In this document: in pieces, positions 9,566-19,025 of the stretch
How positions within the stretch are numbered: the stretch's first letter is position 1
How the letters are laid out: every line of letters begins with the position of its first letter
Assembly: GCF_030908245.1 (NCBI RefSeq)
Contig: NZ_JAVFJJ010000021.1
Coordinates: 589 to 59,342 of the forward strand
Direction of reading: 5' to 3'
Source of the DNA: Sinomonas sp. ASV322
Lineage (GTDB): Bacteria > Actinomycetota > Actinomycetes > Actinomycetales > Micrococcaceae
DNA: 58,754 bases
Notes under the pieces: model-generated
What the model was told of the DNA's origin: nothing
The model's database searches: none
Seen by the model: the letters and a program-made list of their open reading frames with translations, nothing else
Program-made: the position numbers and the translations under genes

Positions 9566-12292
9566 ATGCTGAGGGATTCTGCCGTCTCGGTGCTGCCGCG
9601 ACGGACCGTCAAGCCGTCGCCTGAATCAGCCGAACGGCAGGCGGATCGCCTCCGCTGGGCAATGCTCGTCCGTCAGGGCGAACTCGACGCGGCAGTCCAG
9701 GCCCTCACGGATCGCCACTCTCTCGGCACGGTCGTCACGGGCCCTCCCGGCGTCGGGAAGTCCTTTCTCGCGAGTGCCGTCCTGAATTCGCTCGGCTCCG
9801 AGATCTACCCGCTGCGCCTGCGCACCTCGACGACCGGACCGACGTCGGACTATGCGTGCCTCGGCGCGCTCCTCGCGCGCCTGCCCAAGGGGGCGTCGTC
9901 GTCGCCCACGGGCCTCATGCTCGCCGTCGAACGCATGCTGCGCGAAGACTCCGGGGGGCATCCCGCGGTGCTCGTCGTCGAATTCTCGGGGGTCCTCGAC
10001 GAGGGAAGCATCGGCGTCCTCCTCCATCTGCTCCTGAGCGGCACGGCCAAGCTCCTCGCGGTCGCCCAGCGCGCGACGGACCTTCCTGCCGACTTCCTGC
10101 GGCTCGTCCGGCGGAGCCGGCTCGCGGAGGTGCCGCTCCGGGGGATTGGGATTCCCGAGACCCGGCTCCTCGTCTCGACCCTCGTCGAGGGGCGCGTCGC
10201 GTCCTCGGCGGTGGGGGAGCTGCACCACGCGTGCGGCGGGAACCCCTCCGCGGTGCAGGGCATCGTGCGCCGCGAGCGGGCGACGGGCAATCTCCACCGG
10301 CGGGGCGGGGTGTGGACGCTCGACGGCGCGGTCGAACCGGAGCAGGGAAGCGGCACGGACGAGATCATCCGTGCCCGGTGGGCCCGCGAGCCGCAGGACG
10401 TCCGCGAGGTCATCGAGCACCTCGCCGTGGCCCGGCGGGTCCCTATCGCGGGACTCGCCGGGCTTTTCGGTTCCGAGGTGCTCGTCGACATGGAGGACCG
10501 CGCACTGATCGCCGTCGACGCGAGCGAGCACCGCTGCGCGTACCTGCGCGAGCCGCGCATGGCCGAGCTCGTGCGCGAGCGGCTCGGGCCCGATCGGCAC
10601 CGCGAGCTCGCGTCGCTCACGTCGCTTGGCGGGGCCGCCGAGGAGTCCGGGCTCGACCGCGAAGACCTCGTCTCCTACGTCGAGTGGACGCTCGGGGTCG
10701 GCGGCACCGCGAACGCGGACCTCGTCGTCCACGCCGCGCGCGCCGCGATCGCCCTGTTCGAGCCGCGCCGCGCCCTCGACCTGCTCGACCGCGCGGGCGA
10801 GCACGACGGGCACGCCGTCGTCGAGGCCGCATTCCAGCGCGCGGCCGCGCTCTCGCTCCTCGAACGGCGCGACGAGGCCCTCACGGTGCTCGATTCGGTG
10901 CCTCGCGCCCGGCTCGACGAGCTCGGCCCCGCGGACCTAGCCCGGCACGCGGCCGCGAAGTCCGAGCTCCTCGCGTGGCTCCCGGAGCGGGGCGAGGCCC
11001 GCGAACCGCTCCACGTCGCGTGGGACTCGCTCGCTCTCCGCGAGGAGGCCGACGCCTCCGAGCTCCGCGGCGCTGCCGAGGTCCTCGACCTCGCCGAGTA
11101 CCGCATGCACGCGTTCCGGGGCGACTTCGCCCCCGTCCTCGACGCCCTCGAGGCCGCGTCCCGCCGGACGGGCTCGAGCGAGGAATTCCGGCGCGAGGCC
11201 TCGCTCCTGCTCGCCCAGGCCTGGGCCGCGTGCGGGCGCGAGGCGGATGCGGCGGCCCTCATGTCCGCCTTCGGCTTCGGTCCCATGGGCCTGGCATCGG
11301 CCCAGCACCCGGACGACGACGCCTACCTCACCGCGGCGTTCTTCGTGTGGATCGCCAACGGAGATTGGAAGCGCTGCGTCGACCTCTTCGAGGGCTACGT
11401 GGACCGGGGCGGCCGGCGGCTGAGCCTGCGCGGCGGGATCGCCGAGCTCTTCCTCGCGATGGCCTACGTCATGGCCGGCCGGGGCGGGTCCGCGCTCGAG
11501 CCCGCCCTCAACGCCGTCGCCCAGCTCGAGGAATTCCCGGCAAGGAACGCTCTCCGTGCGGCCTACGCGACGACGGCCTTCGCCTACGCGCAGGTCGGCG
11601 ACTCGGGCGAGGCCTCGACCTTCCTCGAACGTGCGGCCGGCTGCGAGGCCCTCGCGCCATGGCTCTTTGCGTTCATCTCGGAGTTCTGCGAAGGCATGGC
11701 GCGTCGCTGGCTCGGCGAGCCCGGCGCCGCCGAGCTGCTCCTCGGCCGTGCCGAGGAAGACGAGGCCGCGGGCCGCATGTCCGCGGCCGGCATCAGGGTT
11801 TTCGGGGCGAGCATCCCGGGCACCGATCGCGAGTTCCTGTGGATCGAGCGGCTCGGGCACCGGCGCCAGGGACCGCTCGCGCACCTCATGGCCGCGGTCG
11901 CGGCGGCGTCGCGGCGCAAGGACGCCGAGGCGCTTCTCGACGCGGCCGAGTTCGCCTACGAGATGGAGCTCGACGCGGTCGAAGCCCGCTGCGCGGCCCT
12001 TGCCCTCGATTTCGCGCGCGACCGCGGCGAATCTGCCGCCGCCGGCCGGGCACAGACGCGGCTCGACCGGCTCACTCGGATCCTGCCGACGCTCCCGCTC
12101 GTGCCCCAGGTCCCGGCACCCGTCCTCACCGAGCGTGAGCGGCAGATCGCGGTCATGGCGGCCTCGGGCGCATCGAACCGCGACATCGCCGACGCCGTGG
12201 GCGTCTCGGTGCGAACGGTCGAGGGGCACCTGTACCAGGTGTTCATGAAACTCGGGGTCTCCTCGCGGAGCGGGCTCGACGGGCTGGTCTGA
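9566..12292 (+). CDS. LAL3: large LuxR-type regulator, paralogue of LAL1
   Basis: 908 residues. It has an intact Walker A, GPPGVGKS (59-66), but a Walker B position reading VLVVEFSG without the Asp-Asp, so nucleotide may bind without normal hydrolysis. The C-terminal LuxR/GerE helix-turn-helix (about 854-908) reads NRDIADAVGVSVRTVEGHLYQVFMKLG, nearly the LAL1 version. The N-terminal domain matches LAL1 along its length, for example SGTAKLLAVAQRATDLPADF against a TGTAK...DLPEDF stretch in LAL1. ATG 9566 follows GGGGGGAGG at 9551-9559 by 6 nt. Earlier in-frame codons reaching into sufU were rejected. It is followed 2 nt later by LAL4. Ligand and targets are unknown. Confidence 0.85.
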   Translation: MLRDSAVSVLPRRTVKPSPESAERQADRLRWAMLVRQGELDAAVQALTDRHSLGTVVTGPPGVGKSFLASAVLNSLGSEIYPLRLRTSTTGPTSDYACLGALLARLPKGASSSPTGLMLAVERMLREDSGGHPAVLVVEFSGVLDEGSIGVLLHLLLSGTAKLLAVAQRATDLPADFLRLVRRSRLAEVPLRGIGIPETRLLVSTLVEGRVASSAVGELHHACGGNPSAVQGIVRRERATGNLHRRGGVWTLDGAVEPEQGSGTDEIIRARWAREPQDVREVIEHLAVARRVPIAGLAGLFGSEVLVDMEDRALIAVDASEHRCAYLREPRMAELVRERLGPDRHRELASLTSLGGAAEESGLDREDLVSYVEWTLGVGGTANADLVVHAARAAIALFEPRRALDLLDRAGEHDGHAVVEAAFQRAAALSLLERRDEALTVLDSVPRARLDELGPADLARHAAAKSELLAWLPERGEAREPLHVAWDSLALREEADASELRGAAEVLDLAEYRMHAFRGDFAPVLDALEAASRRTGSSEEFRREASLLLAQAWAACGREADAAALMSAFGFGPMGLASAQHPDDDAYLTAAFFVWIANGDWKRCVDLFEGYVDRGGRRLSLRGGIAELFLAMAYVMAGRGGSALEPALNAVAQLEEFPARNALRAAYATTAFAYAQVGDSGEASTFLERAAGCEALAPWLFAFISEFCEGMARRWLGEPGAAELLLGRAEEDEAAGRMSAAGIRVFGASIPGTDREFLWIERLGHRRQGPLAHLMAAVAAASRRKDAEALLDAAEFAYEMELDAVEARCAALALDFARDRGESAAAGRAQTRLDRLTRILPTLPLVPQVPAPVLTERERQIAVMAASGASNRDIADAVGVSVRTVEGHLYQVFMKLGVSSRSGLDGLV

Positions 12293-12294
12293 CG

Positions 12295-15003
12295 GTGCTG
12301 GGGAGCATGGGGGTGACGTTGGCGGAGAAGGCGGGGATCCAGTCCCTCGTCGAGACGACGCGGCGGGACATCGCGGCCGCCGCAACCGACGCGCTGCGCC
12401 GGGAGGGTGCCGGCGCCGTCCTCGTCGTGGGGGAGGGCGGCTCGGGCAAGACCCACGTCCTCGACGCCGTCGTGGGCTCGCTCGGGAACGACGTCGAGGT
12501 GCTCGAGATCAGCACGGGCCGGAGCCTGCGGTCCGTCATGTACGCGGCCCTCATCGAATGCCTCCCGAAGCTCGCTCCCGAAGAGGTCCAGGACCGCATC
12601 GGCGTCCTGCGCGCGCTGTGGGCTGAGCTGCACCGCCGCTCGGGCGAGGCCGAGCGGCCGATCGTCCTCGTCGTCGACGACGCGCAGGATCTCGACGACG
12701 GCTCGGCGGGCCTCATCGCGGAGGCGGTCGCGTCGTCGTGGGTCAGGCTCCTCGCAGCGGCGACGACGCGGGGCGGGCTCCCGCGGGACTTCCTCGACAT
12801 GTGGCACGACGGGATCGCCGAACGCGTCGAGCTCGCGCCCCTCGGCCTCGCCGAGAGCAAGGCCGCGGCCCAAGAACACCTCGGGGGAAGCCTCTCGGTC
12901 ACGGCTGCTGGGGTGCTGCACGGCCTCAGCGGCGGCAATCCGCTCCACCTCCTCTCACTCATCGACGAATCGGTCGCGGCCGGGACTCTCGTGCGCAAGC
13001 GCGGCATCTGGCTCCTCACGGGCGCGTTCTCGAGCAGCGGCGACGCCCTCGCCGAGTCCGTGCGCAGCAGCATGGAGGCCCTCGCCCCCCCCGAGCGGGA
13101 CCTGCTCATCCTCGTCGCCCTCACCGAGCCCCTCCCGCGCTCCGCCGCACGCGTGCTCGCGGACCGCGAGATCCTCGACCGGCTGACGGACCTCGGCTGG
13201 TTCGTCGAGGGTGCCGACGGGCTGTGCATCCGGCATGCGCTCGAAGCGGACGCCGTGCGTCGCATGACGTCGGCGACCCGGCGGCTGCATCTCTACCGGC
13301 GCGCGCTCGCGCTCGGCGGCGACGAGCTCCGGCAGCCGGCCAACGAGCTGCGCCTCCTCGAACTCGCCCTCGACACGGGCGCGACCCTCCCCGCCGCGGA
13401 ACTCGTCCGCGGCGCGGCCGCCGCGGTGCGCAGCTTCCGGAATGAGCTCGGCCTCCGCGCGGCGTCGCTCGTGGACCGGGCGGCGGAGCGGTCGCTCGCG
13501 CGCGGCATCGTCGCCCGCGCCCACCTCAACCTCGGCGACCCGTCGGCGGCCCTCTCCGCCGTCTCCTCGGGCCCGGCCGTGGCGTCCGACGTGCAGGATG
13601 TGCTCGCGGGAACCCTCGTCAAGTTCACGGCGCGGCTCGCCCTCGGGGAGCTCTCACAGGTCGAGGACGACGTCGCGGATCTCGAGAAGGCCGCCGCCGG
13701 CGTGGACCGGCGCACGGGATCCGGCGGCGTCCCGTACGGCCCGGGCGCGAGGGACGCCGTCCTGCGCAGGGCCCGGCTCATCCGTGCCCTCGCCGCCGCC
13801 GAACGCGCGGACTTCGTCGCGGTCAGTGCGGCGCTCGACCAGGACGGGAAGCTCCCGCACGCGATCGCGGCCCCCGCGATCGAGCGGAACCTCTGGCTCG
13901 TGCTCGACTCCGCCGTGCAATGCGCCGCGGGGCATTTCGATGCCTCGGCCCGCACCGCGGGGCTCGCGCTCTCCGACCCGGACCTCGACGACGAACACTT
14001 CCCGTTCGAGGAGCGCGGGCTCGTGCGGTATCTCGTCGCGTCGCTCCTGGCGGGGGACTGGTCGAGCGTCGACGGCGTCCTCACGGCCTATCCGAATACC
14101 CACCTGCGCTCGATCGTCGTCTTTGGGCCCGGCCTCTATTGCGCGAGGGCGTTCGCGCTCGTACGGCAGGGCCGGGAGCCCGAGGCCGAGTCCATCCTGC
14201 GCGACGTCGTCGAGAACCTCGAGCTCGCGGACCCGCTCCAGCTCCTCGGCGTCGCCTCCGCGATCGCGGCGCGTGCCGCGGCGGGGGCCGGAAACGCGAC
14301 AGCGGCCCGCCAGCATCTCGCGCGGGCCGAGGCGACGGCGGGGCTCGGGAGCGCCGACCTGCGTGACCTCGCCGCGATGCATCGTGCCGGGGCCCTCGAG
14401 CTGGTCGAACCGGGCGCCGGGCTTCCCGCCCTCGAGGCGATCGCCGAGGAAAATCGTGCCGCGGGCCGTCCCGGCTGGGAGCTCGTAGCGCGCATCCTCG
14501 CGTTCGAGCTGGGGGCCGCTGACGCGAACGGCCGCGGCGCCGACCTCGCGGGCTCGGCGGAAGGGCCGTGGGCGGGCGCGTGGGGGGCGTGGGCCCGCGC
14601 GGAGGCCACCGACAACGCCGAGGGCTACCTCGCGGCCGGAGAGCTCTTCCATGGGCTCGGGATGTTCCGGCGGGCTAGGGCCGCGTACGCGCGGGCAGCC
14701 GGCTGCTTCGACCTGGACGGCGACCGGGCGGCGGCCCGGCACGCGGGCGCCCTGGCACGCACGTGCGAGGGCCTGCCCGGATCCGGCGAGGCCGGCGAGA
14801 AGGAAGAGGCGATCCTCTCCTCCCTGCGACTCAGCCGGCGCGAGCAGGACGTCGTGGACCTCGCCGTCGAAGGCCTGAGCGACCGCCAGATCGCCGACGA
14901 GCTCCACCTCTCGGTGCGTACCGTCGAGGGCCACCTCCACCGCAGCTACGCGAAGCTCGGAATCCGCAGCCGCGACGAGCTCCGGGACGCCGTCGACGAG
15001 TGA
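12295..15003 (+). CDS. LAL4: large ATP-binding LuxR-type regulator, paralogue of LAL2
   Basis: 902 residues if the GTG at 12295 is used; an ATG four codons on (12307) is a reasonable alternative and the ribosome-binding site does not decide. Walker A GEGGSGKT (46-53) and Walker B PIVLVVDDAQ (Asp128-Asp129) are intact. The C-terminal LuxR/GerE domain (about 846-902) reads DRQIADELHLSVRTVEGHLHRSYAKLG, close to LAL2. The start lies 2 nt after the LAL3 stop, so the two are coupled. It ends 285 bp before the exopolysaccharide operon, on the same strand, which makes it a candidate regulator of that operon. Confidence 0.87.
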   Translation: MLGSMGVTLAEKAGIQSLVETTRRDIAAAATDALRREGAGAVLVVGEGGSGKTHVLDAVVGSLGNDVEVLEISTGRSLRSVMYAALIECLPKLAPEEVQDRIGVLRALWAELHRRSGEAERPIVLVVDDAQDLDDGSAGLIAEAVASSWVRLLAAATTRGGLPRDFLDMWHDGIAERVELAPLGLAESKAAAQEHLGGSLSVTAAGVLHGLSGGNPLHLLSLIDESVAAGTLVRKRGIWLLTGAFSSSGDALAESVRSSMEALAPPERDLLILVALTEPLPRSAARVLADREILDRLTDLGWFVEGADGLCIRHALEADAVRRMTSATRRLHLYRRALALGGDELRQPANELRLLELALDTGATLPAAELVRGAAAAVRSFRNELGLRAASLVDRAAERSLARGIVARAHLNLGDPSAALSAVSSGPAVASDVQDVLAGTLVKFTARLALGELSQVEDDVADLEKAAAGVDRRTGSGGVPYGPGARDAVLRRARLIRALAAAERADFVAVSAALDQDGKLPHAIAAPAIERNLWLVLDSAVQCAAGHFDASARTAGLALSDPDLDDEHFPFEERGLVRYLVASLLAGDWSSVDGVLTAYPNTHLRSIVVFGPGLYCARAFALVRQGREPEAESILRDVVENLELADPLQLLGVASAIAARAAAGAGNATAARQHLARAEATAGLGSADLRDLAAMHRAGALELVEPGAGLPALEAIAEENRAAGRPGWELVARILAFELGAADANGRGADLAGSAEGPWAGAWGAWARAEATDNAEGYLAAGELFHGLGMFRRARAAYARAAGCFDLDGDRAAARHAGALARTCEGLPGSGEAGEKEEAILSSLRLSRREQDVVDLAVEGLSDRQIADELHLSVRTVEGHLHRSYAKLGIRSRDELRDAVDE

Positions 15004-15141
15004 TCCGCGAGTGATCCGGCCCTGAGTGGCCGTGTGCGCTTCACCTGCCCCTGACGAGGGAAGACACCGTCCCGGCGAGTAGTGCCGGTGCCCCCGAAAA
15101 GCCGACTGCGCAGTGTACGCGTGGTACTTGGTGGCCTGCTT

Positions 15142-15231
15142 GCGTACTCGCCAAGGGTTCGCCCCCGTAGAGGCCGAGAAAGCTCGGGTACCGACTACTG
15201 GTGATTTGCCGTTCCGCGAGGTCTGTACTGG
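15142..15231 (+). promoter_or_regulatory. Three-block shared regulatory element, copy 1 (exopolysaccharide operon)
   Basis: Block 1 is GCGTACTCGCC (15142-15152). Block 2 is CGGGTACCGACTACTGGTGA (15185-15204). After exactly 18 nt comes block 3, CTGTACTGG (15223-15231). All three recur in the same order at 41361-41449 with a total length differing by 1 bp. The surrounding 15004-15288 has no gene but further TACT-N-G boxes: TACTTG at 15125 and an inverted CGAGTA at 15076. Block 3 lies 57 nt before the first gene of the operon, a plausible -10 position, with block 2 as activator or -35 site. Confidence 0.75.
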
Positions 15232-15288
15232 TTGGCGGGAGGGACCGGCAATCACGCGGGTCCCGAATGGGGAATCCGAGGAGCTGTC

Positions 15289-16821
15289 ATGTCGGTCGGC
15301 ACGCAGCAGCAGGTAACGCATTCGATCTCGTCATGGGCGCCGCGCCTCTGGTCTGCCGTGGGGCTCGGGAACTCCGCGGCGCGCATCGCCCGCTCCGCCA
15401 AGGCCCAGGCGTGGCCCAGGCGCTACGCCGTCTACCTGTGGGGTGCCGACACGACCGTCGTCCTCGCCGCGGCGACGGCAGGCCTCGTCTTCGGCGACGC
15501 AAGGCCGCAGACCGCGGGGGCACTCGCCGTCGTCGTCGGGCTCTGGCCCCTCGTGCTCGGCCTGTACGGCACCCGGGAGGTTTCGGTCCTCGGCATCGGC
15601 GCCGAGGAGTACCGCCGGGTGGTCGCCGCGTCGTTCCAGTTCTTCGCGGTCCTCGCGATCGCGGTGCTTCTCCTCGGGGACTCGCTCCCGGCGCTCTCCG
15701 TCGTCAACTGGCTTCCCGCGCGCGTCGCCGTCGTCGTCTTCGGCAGCGGCCTCGTCGGGCTCCTCGCGCTCCGCTGGGGCAGCCGCCGCTGGCTGAACCG
15801 CCAGCGGCACATCGGGCTCTACCTGACCCCCGCCGTCGTCGTCGGAGAGGCCGACGACGTGCGGTACGTCGTGCGCCGCATCGCCGCGAGCGAAGGCGCC
15901 CCCTACAACGTGCTCGGCGCGATCCTCCCGGGCGGGCGCCGCGGGCAGTCGCTCACCGTCGACGGCAACCGGCTTCCCGTGCTGAGCTCGACGGACGACG
16001 TCGTCCGGACGGTCGCGCTCAAGAAGGCCGCCGCGGTGATCATCGCCGGGCCGGTCCCGGGCGGGAACAAGTACGTTCGCGAACTCGGCTGGAACCTCGA
16101 GCAGCACGACGCCGAGCTCGTCCTAGCGTCCTCTCTCACGAACGTCGCGGGGCCGCGCATCCACTGGCGGCCCGTCCAGGGCCTCCCGCTCATGGAGGTC
16201 GACCTCCCGCACTACACGGGCGCGAAGCACGTCGTGAAGCGCGCGATGGACCTCGTGCTCGCCGGGGCCGCCCTCGCGGTCCTCGCCCCCCTGCTCGCGG
16301 CCCTCGCGCTCATCGTGCACTTCGACTCCCCGGGACCGATCCTGTTCCGGCAGGAGCGCATCGGCAAGGACGGGCTGCCGTTCGCGATGCTCAAGTTCCG
16401 CTCGATGGTCAAGGACGCCGAGAAGAAGCTCGACGCGCTGGCCTCCGACAACGAGGGCGCGGGAGTGCTGTTCAAGGTCAAGGACGATCCCCGGGTGACC
16501 CGCTGCGGAAAGTGGATGCGGAAGTACTCGCTCGACGAGCTGCCCCAGTTCGTCAACGTCCTCAAGGGCCAGATGAGCCTCGTCGGGCCGCGGCCGCCGC
16601 TCGCACGGGAGGTCGGCGAATACGAGCGCTTCACGCGCCGCCGGATGCTCATCAAGCCCGGGATCACGGGCCTGTGGCAGATCAGCGGCCGCTCGGACCT
16701 CGACTGGGACGACTCGGTCCGCCTCGACCTCTACTACGTCGAGAACTGGTCGATCATGGGCGACCTCATGATCCTGTGGCGCACGTTCCGCGCCGTCATC
16801 GCCCCGGTCGGGGCCTACTGA
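15289..16821 (+). CDS. Polyprenyl-phosphate glycosyl-1-phosphate transferase (EPS priming enzyme)
   Basis: 510-residue membrane enzyme that transfers a sugar-1-phosphate to undecaprenyl phosphate and so starts repeat-unit synthesis. About four N-terminal membrane helices (roughly 45-66, 75-93, 113-131, 144-162) are followed by a CoA-binding-like cytoplasmic part (about 180-300). The catalytic bacterial sugar transferase domain (about 316-510) has KRAMDL, FRQERIGKDG, FRSM, YSLDELPQ, LVGPRPPL and KPGITGLWQ. This is the WbaP/WcaJ/CpsE architecture. ATG 15289 follows GAGGAG; an earlier in-frame ATG at 15232 lacks one. It is the first gene of the thirteen-gene operon and lies behind the shared regulatory element. 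Confidence 0.93.
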   Translation: MSVGTQQQVTHSISSWAPRLWSAVGLGNSAARIARSAKAQAWPRRYAVYLWGADTTVVLAAATAGLVFGDARPQTAGALAVVVGLWPLVLGLYGTREVSVLGIGAEEYRRVVAASFQFFAVLAIAVLLLGDSLPALSVVNWLPARVAVVVFGSGLVGLLALRWGSRRWLNRQRHIGLYLTPAVVVGEADDVRYVVRRIAASEGAPYNVLGAILPGGRRGQSLTVDGNRLPVLSSTDDVVRTVALKKAAAVIIAGPVPGGNKYVRELGWNLEQHDAELVLASSLTNVAGPRIHWRPVQGLPLMEVDLPHYTGAKHVVKRAMDLVLAGAALAVLAPLLAALALIVHFDSPGPILFRQERIGKDGLPFAMLKFRSMVKDAEKKLDALASDNEGAGVLFKVKDDPRVTRCGKWMRKYSLDELPQFVNVLKGQMSLVGPRPPLAREVGEYERFTRRRMLIKPGITGLWQISGRSDLDWDDSVRLDLYYVENWSIMGDLMILWRTFRAVIAPVGAY

Positions 16822-16875
16822 TCCGGCCGCTGCACAGTGTCGCAGACCGCATCGCACCTGCCGAGAGGAGAGGCT

Positions 16876-18033
16876 ATGCCAGACCCGCATTCGCTCATCC
16901 CATTCCGGGGATCGGGCGCCGGGAGCCCGGGGAGCCGAATCCCCGGCGCTCCGCTTGGCGTCGCCGTCGTCGGGGCCGGCTACTGGGGGCCTAACCTCGC
17001 GCGGAACTTCCATCGCTCCGAGGAATGGGACCTGAGGGCGGTCTGCGACCTCGACCTCGACCGCGCCGCGGCGCTCGCGGGCCTCTACGGCGCGCGGGCC
17101 TTCGGCTCGCTCGACGAGGCGCTCGACACGGTCGACGTCGACGCCGTCGCCATCGCGACGCCCGCGAGGACGCACCACGGTGTGGCGCTCACGGCCCTCG
17201 GGGCCGGCAAGCACGTGCTCGTCGAGAAGCCCCTCGCCGACCGCTGGGACAAGGGCGCGGACATGGTGCGGATCGCCGGCGAGCGCGGGCTCGTGCTCAT
17301 GGCGGACCACACGTACTGCTACACGCCGGCCGTGCAGAAGATGCGGGAGCTGCTCCTCGGGGGCGAGCTCGGCGACATCCTGTACGTGGACTCGGTGCGG
17401 ATCAACCTCGGGCTTGTCCAGCCGGACGTGGACGTCTTCTGGGACCTCGCCCCGCACGACCTCTCGATCCTCGACTTCATCCTGCCCGATGGGCTGACCC
17501 CGGAGGCGGTCTCGGCGCACGGCGCCGACCCGCTCGGAACGGGGCACGATTGCGTGGGCCACCTCTCCTTTGATCTGCCCGATGGAGCGATGGCCCACAT
17601 CCACGTCAACTGGCTGAGCCCGACGAAGATCCGGCAGATGGTCGTCGGCGGCACGCGGCGCACGCTCGTGTGGGACGACCTCAATCCGCAGCAGCGGCTC
17701 AGCGTGTACGACCGCGGCGTCCAGCTTCCGAAGCACGGGAACCACAGTTCGCGCAACGGGACAGACCGGCGCGACGCCGCCATCTCGTACCGCCTGGGCG
17801 ACACGTGGTCGCCTGCCCTGCCGGAACGCGAGGCCCTCGGACAGATGGTGGCCGAGTTCGCGGCATCCATCACGGCGGGCCGGCCATCGGCGACGAGCGG
17901 GACCTCGGCCCTCAGGGTCCTCGGCGTGCTCGAGGCCACGAGCCGCAGCCTCCAAGCGGGAGGCGCACAGGCATCGATCGAGCTCGAGGGGAGTTCGCTC
18001 TCGGGTGAGCTCAGGCAGGAGGCGGGAGCGTGA
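16876..18033 (+). CDS. Gfo/Idh/MocA-family sugar dehydrogenase (WlbA-like)
   Basis: 385 residues. The Rossmann motif GAGYWGPN begins at residue 33, the EKP signature is at 117-119, and the conserved histidine is His194 in LAPHDLSILDF. Members of this family next to a DegT aminotransferase and a hexapeptide acetyltransferase usually oxidise a nucleotide-sugar at C3 (WlbA/WbpB). I infer that role here from context. ATG 16876 follows GAGAGGAGAGG at 16863-16873; an in-frame ATG at 16837 is less likely. The first 25 residues are a low-complexity extension. It overlaps the next gene by 4 bp (GTGA). Confidence 0.88.
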   Translation: MPDPHSLIPFRGSGAGSPGSRIPGAPLGVAVVGAGYWGPNLARNFHRSEEWDLRAVCDLDLDRAAALAGLYGARAFGSLDEALDTVDVDAVAIATPARTHHGVALTALGAGKHVLVEKPLADRWDKGADMVRIAGERGLVLMADHTYCYTPAVQKMRELLLGGELGDILYVDSVRINLGLVQPDVDVFWDLAPHDLSILDFILPDGLTPEAVSAHGADPLGTGHDCVGHLSFDLPDGAMAHIHVNWLSPTKIRQMVVGGTRRTLVWDDLNPQQRLSVYDRGVQLPKHGNHSSRNGTDRRDAAISYRLGDTWSPALPEREALGQMVAEFAASITAGRPSATSGTSALRVLGVLEATSRSLQAGGAQASIELEGSSLSGELRQEAGA

Positions 18034-19025
18034 CAGTCTTGGCGGGAGCCCATGTGCTCGTGACCGGCGGGGCCGGGACGATCGGCTCGACGATCGTGGA
18101 CCAGCTCCTCGACGCGGGCGTCGACCATGTCGACGTGCTCGACAATCTCACGCGAGGACGCCTCGCGAACCTCGACCACGCGCTCGCGACGGGCCGCGTG
18201 CGCCTCATCGAGGCAGATCTGCGCAACCGGGACGCCGTCCACGACGCGACCGTCGGGAAGGACCTCGTGTTCCACCAGGCGGCCATCCGCATCACGCAGT
18301 GCGCGGAGGAGCCGCGGCTCGCGCTCGAAGTCCTCGTCGACGGGACGTTCACCGTGCTCGAGGCCGCGAGCCAGCACGCCGTCGACAAGGTCGTCCTGGC
18401 CTCGAGTGCGTCCGTCTACGGCGCCGCGGACGAGTTCCCGACCCGGGAGATCCATCACCACCACAACAACGACACGCTCTATGGCGCCGCCAAGAGCTTC
18501 AACGAGGGCCTCGCCCGCAGCTACCGGGCGATGTACGGGCTCGACTACGTGGCGCTGCGGTACTTCAACGTCTACGGGCCGCGCATGGACGTGCACGGCC
18601 TCTACACCGAAGTCCTCGTCCGCTGGATGGAGCGCATCGCGGACGGGCGGCCGCCGCTCGTGTACGGCAACGGCGAGCAGACGATGGACTTCGTCTACAC
18701 GACCGACGTCGCGCGGGCCAACATCTACGCGGCCGAGTCCGCGGTGCGCGAGGGCGTCTACAACGTCGCGAGCGGAACCGAGACGAGCCTGCTGGCTCTC
18801 GCCGTCGCACTCCTCGCGGCGATGGACTCGAACCTCTCGGTCGAATTCGGCCCCGAGCGGAAGGTCAACGCGGTCACGCGCCGGCTCGCCGACACTGCTG
18901 CGGCCTCGCGAGACCTCGGCTTCCGGGCCCAGATGCCGCTCGACGAGGGGCTCAGACGTCTCGTCGCGTGGTGGAGGCCGCTGCGCGAAGAGATCGCCGC
19001 CGCGCGGGTGGTGGCGGCGTCATGA
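18030..19025 (+). CDS. NAD-dependent nucleotide-sugar epimerase/dehydratase (extended SDR)
   Basis: 331 residues. The N-terminal GGAGTIG motif (13-19) binds NAD. The catalytic Tyr151-x3-Lys155 pair lies in YGAAKSFNE, preceded by SSASVYG. The ending YFNVYGPRMD stretch is typical of UDP-sugar 4-epimerases and UDP-glucuronate decarboxylase relatives. Exact substrate cannot be told from sequence. It starts with GTG overlapping the previous stop and ends overlapping the next ATG, so it is tightly embedded in the operon. It probably supplies a 4-epimer or keto-sugar for the repeat unit. Confidence 0.9.
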   Translation: MTVLAGAHVLVTGGAGTIGSTIVDQLLDAGVDHVDVLDNLTRGRLANLDHALATGRVRLIEADLRNRDAVHDATVGKDLVFHQAAIRITQCAEEPRLALEVLVDGTFTVLEAASQHAVDKVVLASSASVYGAADEFPTREIHHHHNNDTLYGAAKSFNEGLARSYRAMYGLDYVALRYFNVYGPRMDVHGLYTEVLVRWMERIADGRPPLVYGNGEQTMDFVYTTDVARANIYAAESAVREGVYNVASGTETSLLALAVALLAAMDSNLSVEFGPERKVNAVTRRLADTAAASRDLGFRAQMPLDEGLRRLVAWWRPLREEIAAARVVAAS

